Source: Elusimicrobiota bacterium (GTDB taxonomy: Bacteria > Elusimicrobiota > Elusimicrobia > FEN-1173). From it: a DNA stretch of 64,000 bases. Shown here one piece after another: positions 62,683 to 64,000 of the stretch (within the stretch, counting starts at the first letter, position 1; every line of letters starts with the position of its first letter). Made by a program: the position numbers and the translations under genes. Below the pieces are notes generated by a model. The model was given only the letters and a program-made list of their open reading frames with translations, searched no databases and was not told the origin of the DNA. The stretch covers positions 1 to 64,000 of the forward strand of contig JADJZR010000009.1 in the NCBI GenBank assembly GCA_016715645.1, in the 5' to 3' direction.

Positions 62683-62711
62683 TGCGCTTTGCGTAAACCC
62701 CTCTTATAGTT
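62683..62711 (+). promoter_or_regulatory. promoter of the HAMP sensor gene (TTGCGC-17-TATAGT)
   Basis: TTGCGC at 62683-62688 and TATAGT at 62706-62711 are 17 bases apart. A leader of about 80 bases with GTGGAGGG precedes the GTG at 62798. Confidence 0.6.
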
Positions 62712-62797
62712 ACTTCGAACTCGGGGCACGCGGGCGTGGAATCCCTTTCATCGGATCCCTGTGGAATACAACTGATTCACGTGGAGGGTTTCGCCGG

Positions 62798-64000
62798 GTG
62801 AAAACGTTGTGGCGCAAGATCGTCCAGGGGTTGTCGGGAATTTCGCTCAATGCCTTGGTGACGCTGTTGCGGGGTCGGACACTGAGCCGCCGAATTTTGG
62901 CGCCGGTTCTTCCCGCGGTGATCGCCGTGTCGGTCTTTTTCGGCGTGTTCAGTTATTGGATGGTGCGCCGACAAATCGTTATTTCGGTCCGCCAGGTGAT
63001 GACGTCCGAGGCCGCCAACGCCGCCCGTTCCCTGGAAGGTTTTTTTCAACAACGCCTCAACGATCTGGACGCTGTTTGCGAAACCCCGCTCATCGCCGAC
63101 TATAACAAAAACCGCGTGTTTGGCCTCGGCCAGGAAGCCGCACTTTACCGACGAGAACTTCAGCGTTACTTCAAAAGTTTCTCCCAACGATCCAAAGTCT
63201 ATTACGACATTGCCTATGTTTCGGCTGTGGGAGATCGGGTGTGTTCTTTACGGCCTTCGATCGATCCGGACCGCTATCGCAATTCGTTTCCCGCCAACTT
63301 TTTAGACCTCGTTCGTTCTGGAAAAAGGTTCGACCCGTCTTTTCAACGGGCCGAGGCGGACGGGCCTGTTATCAAACGATACGCCAAACCGGTGTTTGAT
63401 GAGGCCGGCGTTTTTTTGGGAGCGATCGTCACCGATTGCGACATGACCCCGGTGGAAGACCTGTTGCGCGGGGTGAAAGTGGCTGACGGAGGCGCCACGT
63501 TCATGGAAGACATGGAGGGGAACCCGTTGTTGGGGAAAAAATCGTCGCGGGCCGGATCGCTGTTTCGCGGCGAGATGGCCATCCACGAACTTGAGCCCCC
63601 GGACCGCTGGCGGGTGGTGGTCACCGCGCCGTCGAGGGAATACTTGGCCGAACCGTTGCGCAATATTTTTTGGTCCACGATCATTTCCAGCGTTGTGGGT
63701 CTTCTCTTTTTGTCGTTCCTCATAGTCCACCGGGTCTCGGACTTGATGGAACCCATCCATGAACTGGTGGAGGGGACCCAGCGGTTCGCGTCGGGGGATC
63801 TGCATTTCCGGTTTCCGGGGCTGAAAAGCCTGGAGTTGGACCTGTTGGCTTCCTCGTTTAACCGCATGGCCGAGACGCTTGAGGCCCGCAGCCAGGAATT
63901 GGAAAAACGACTTCGGCAGGCCACGGCGTTGCGCGACATGGAAGAGTCCGTGATTCAACGTCAGGATGAGGAAACCGTGTTGCGCACGTGCCTGGAATCG
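62798..64000 (+). CDS. transmembrane sensor with periplasmic Cache-like and HAMP domains, 3' part missing
   Basis: Open for 401 codons from GTG 62798 (GGAGG ten bases before) to the right edge. TM1 ILAPVLPAVIAVSVFFGVFS (about 30-50), an extracytoplasmic domain of about 230 residues with Cache-type segments (SLEGFFQQRLNDLDAVCETP, SKVYYDIAYVSAVGD, KPVFDEAGVFLGAIVTDCDM), TM2 FWSTIISSVVGLLFLSFLIV, then HAMP (VSDLMEPIHELVEGTQRFAS, LDLLASSFNRMAETLEARSQ) and the beginning of a signalling helix (ATALRDMEESVIQRQDEETV). The output domain, kinase, GGDEF or PP2C, lies beyond the edge. Confidence 0.85.
   Translation, partial: MKTLWRKIVQGLSGISLNALVTLLRGRTLSRRILAPVLPAVIAVSVFFGVFSYWMVRRQIVISVRQVMTSEAANAARSLEGFFQQRLNDLDAVCETPLIADYNKNRVFGLGQEAALYRRELQRYFKSFSQRSKVYYDIAYVSAVGDRVCSLRPSIDPDRYRNSFPANFLDLVRSGKRFDPSFQRAEADGPVIKRYAKPVFDEAGVFLGAIVTDCDMTPVEDLLRGVKVADGGATFMEDMEGNPLLGKKSSRAGSLFRGEMAIHELEPPDRWRVVVTAPSREYLAEPLRNIFWSTIISSVVGLLFLSFLIVHRVSDLMEPIHELVEGTQRFASGDLHFRFPGLKSLELDLLASSFNRMAETLEARSQELEKRLRQATALRDMEESVIQRQDEETVLRTCLES

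Noticed and set aside
60909..62729. 606-codon minus-strand ORF inside the amidase gene
   Set aside because: Shadow of an unambiguous Amidase_3 gene; His/Arg/Pro-rich translation without motifs.

Overview
The window is about 64 kb of a moderately GC-rich bacterial chromosome from a Gram-negative organism with an LPS-type outer membrane: it encodes LptD, several outer-membrane beta-barrels, a porin and lipoproteins. The PorV/UPF0164-like barrel beside a lamin-tail/FlgD-like secreted protein, the B-type succinate dehydrogenase, the archaeal-type glycogen debranching enzyme and the long unrecognised proteins after coaE together suggest an Elusimicrobiota/Omnitrophota-type or FCB-adjacent lineage. 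That placement is inference; no rRNA or ribosomal marker lies in the window. Metabolically the cell looks heterotrophic and respiratory: malate dehydrogenase, NAD-type isocitrate dehydrogenase, succinyl-CoA synthetase, succinate dehydrogenase and a glycolate-oxidase-like GlcDE-GlcF pair are all present.

Layout. 1-510: start of a GAF-domain gene leaving the left edge. 603-8297: housekeeping run with NfeD and slipin, nadC, birA, a hybrid histidine kinase, mtnP, a 7-TM protein and a Nudix hydrolase, most joined by 4-base overlaps. 8312-12127: envelope operon with a lamin-tail protein, a PorV-like barrel and a large barrel whose 3' end is damaged by an 11-C/30-G tract. 12182-16195: mdh, a PUR-family protein, coaX, a barrel, def and an ACT regulator. 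16323-19347: lower-GC accessory island with a broken secreted-protein gene, small orphans, a MITE-like element and an AbrB antitoxin with a deleted PIN toxin. 19448-22773: glcDE fusion and glcF. 22839-25514: a lipoprotein gene interrupted by an inverted copy of the same MITE with an 8-bp duplication, and an ATPase behind a four-copy operator-like array. 25625-28994: sdhCAB on the minus strand. 29106-30118: RHH/PIN module and an orphan. 30125-33924: Fur-type regulator, porin, FMN-binding protein, ApbE and membrane protein. 34018-43167: trxA, tlpA-like, polA, mutM, coaE and two large unknown proteins that look like one split protein. 43309-45549: RelB/RelE-like module, then icd and ndk. 45803-47826: coiled-coil secreted protein, a second MITE with a 10-bp duplication, and remnants of AAA/DUF4143 ATPases. 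47954-55506: accD, folC, ROK kinase, lptD, rfbB and ugd. 55603-64000: sucCD with odd in-frame repeats, debranching enzyme, NlpC/P60 protein, amidase and the first 401 codons of a HAMP sensor.

The most system-like block is 30125-33924. One regulator and one downstream porin share an identical 6-3-6 palindrome, and the porin is followed by a flavinylation substrate, the flavin transferase and a His-rich membrane protein. This reads as a metal-regulated envelope flavin redox system (inference). Several promoters place the -10 box 6-10 bases from the start codon without a Shine-Dalgarno sequence, which suggests that leaderless transcripts are common. No tRNA, rRNA or CRISPR array was found by eye.
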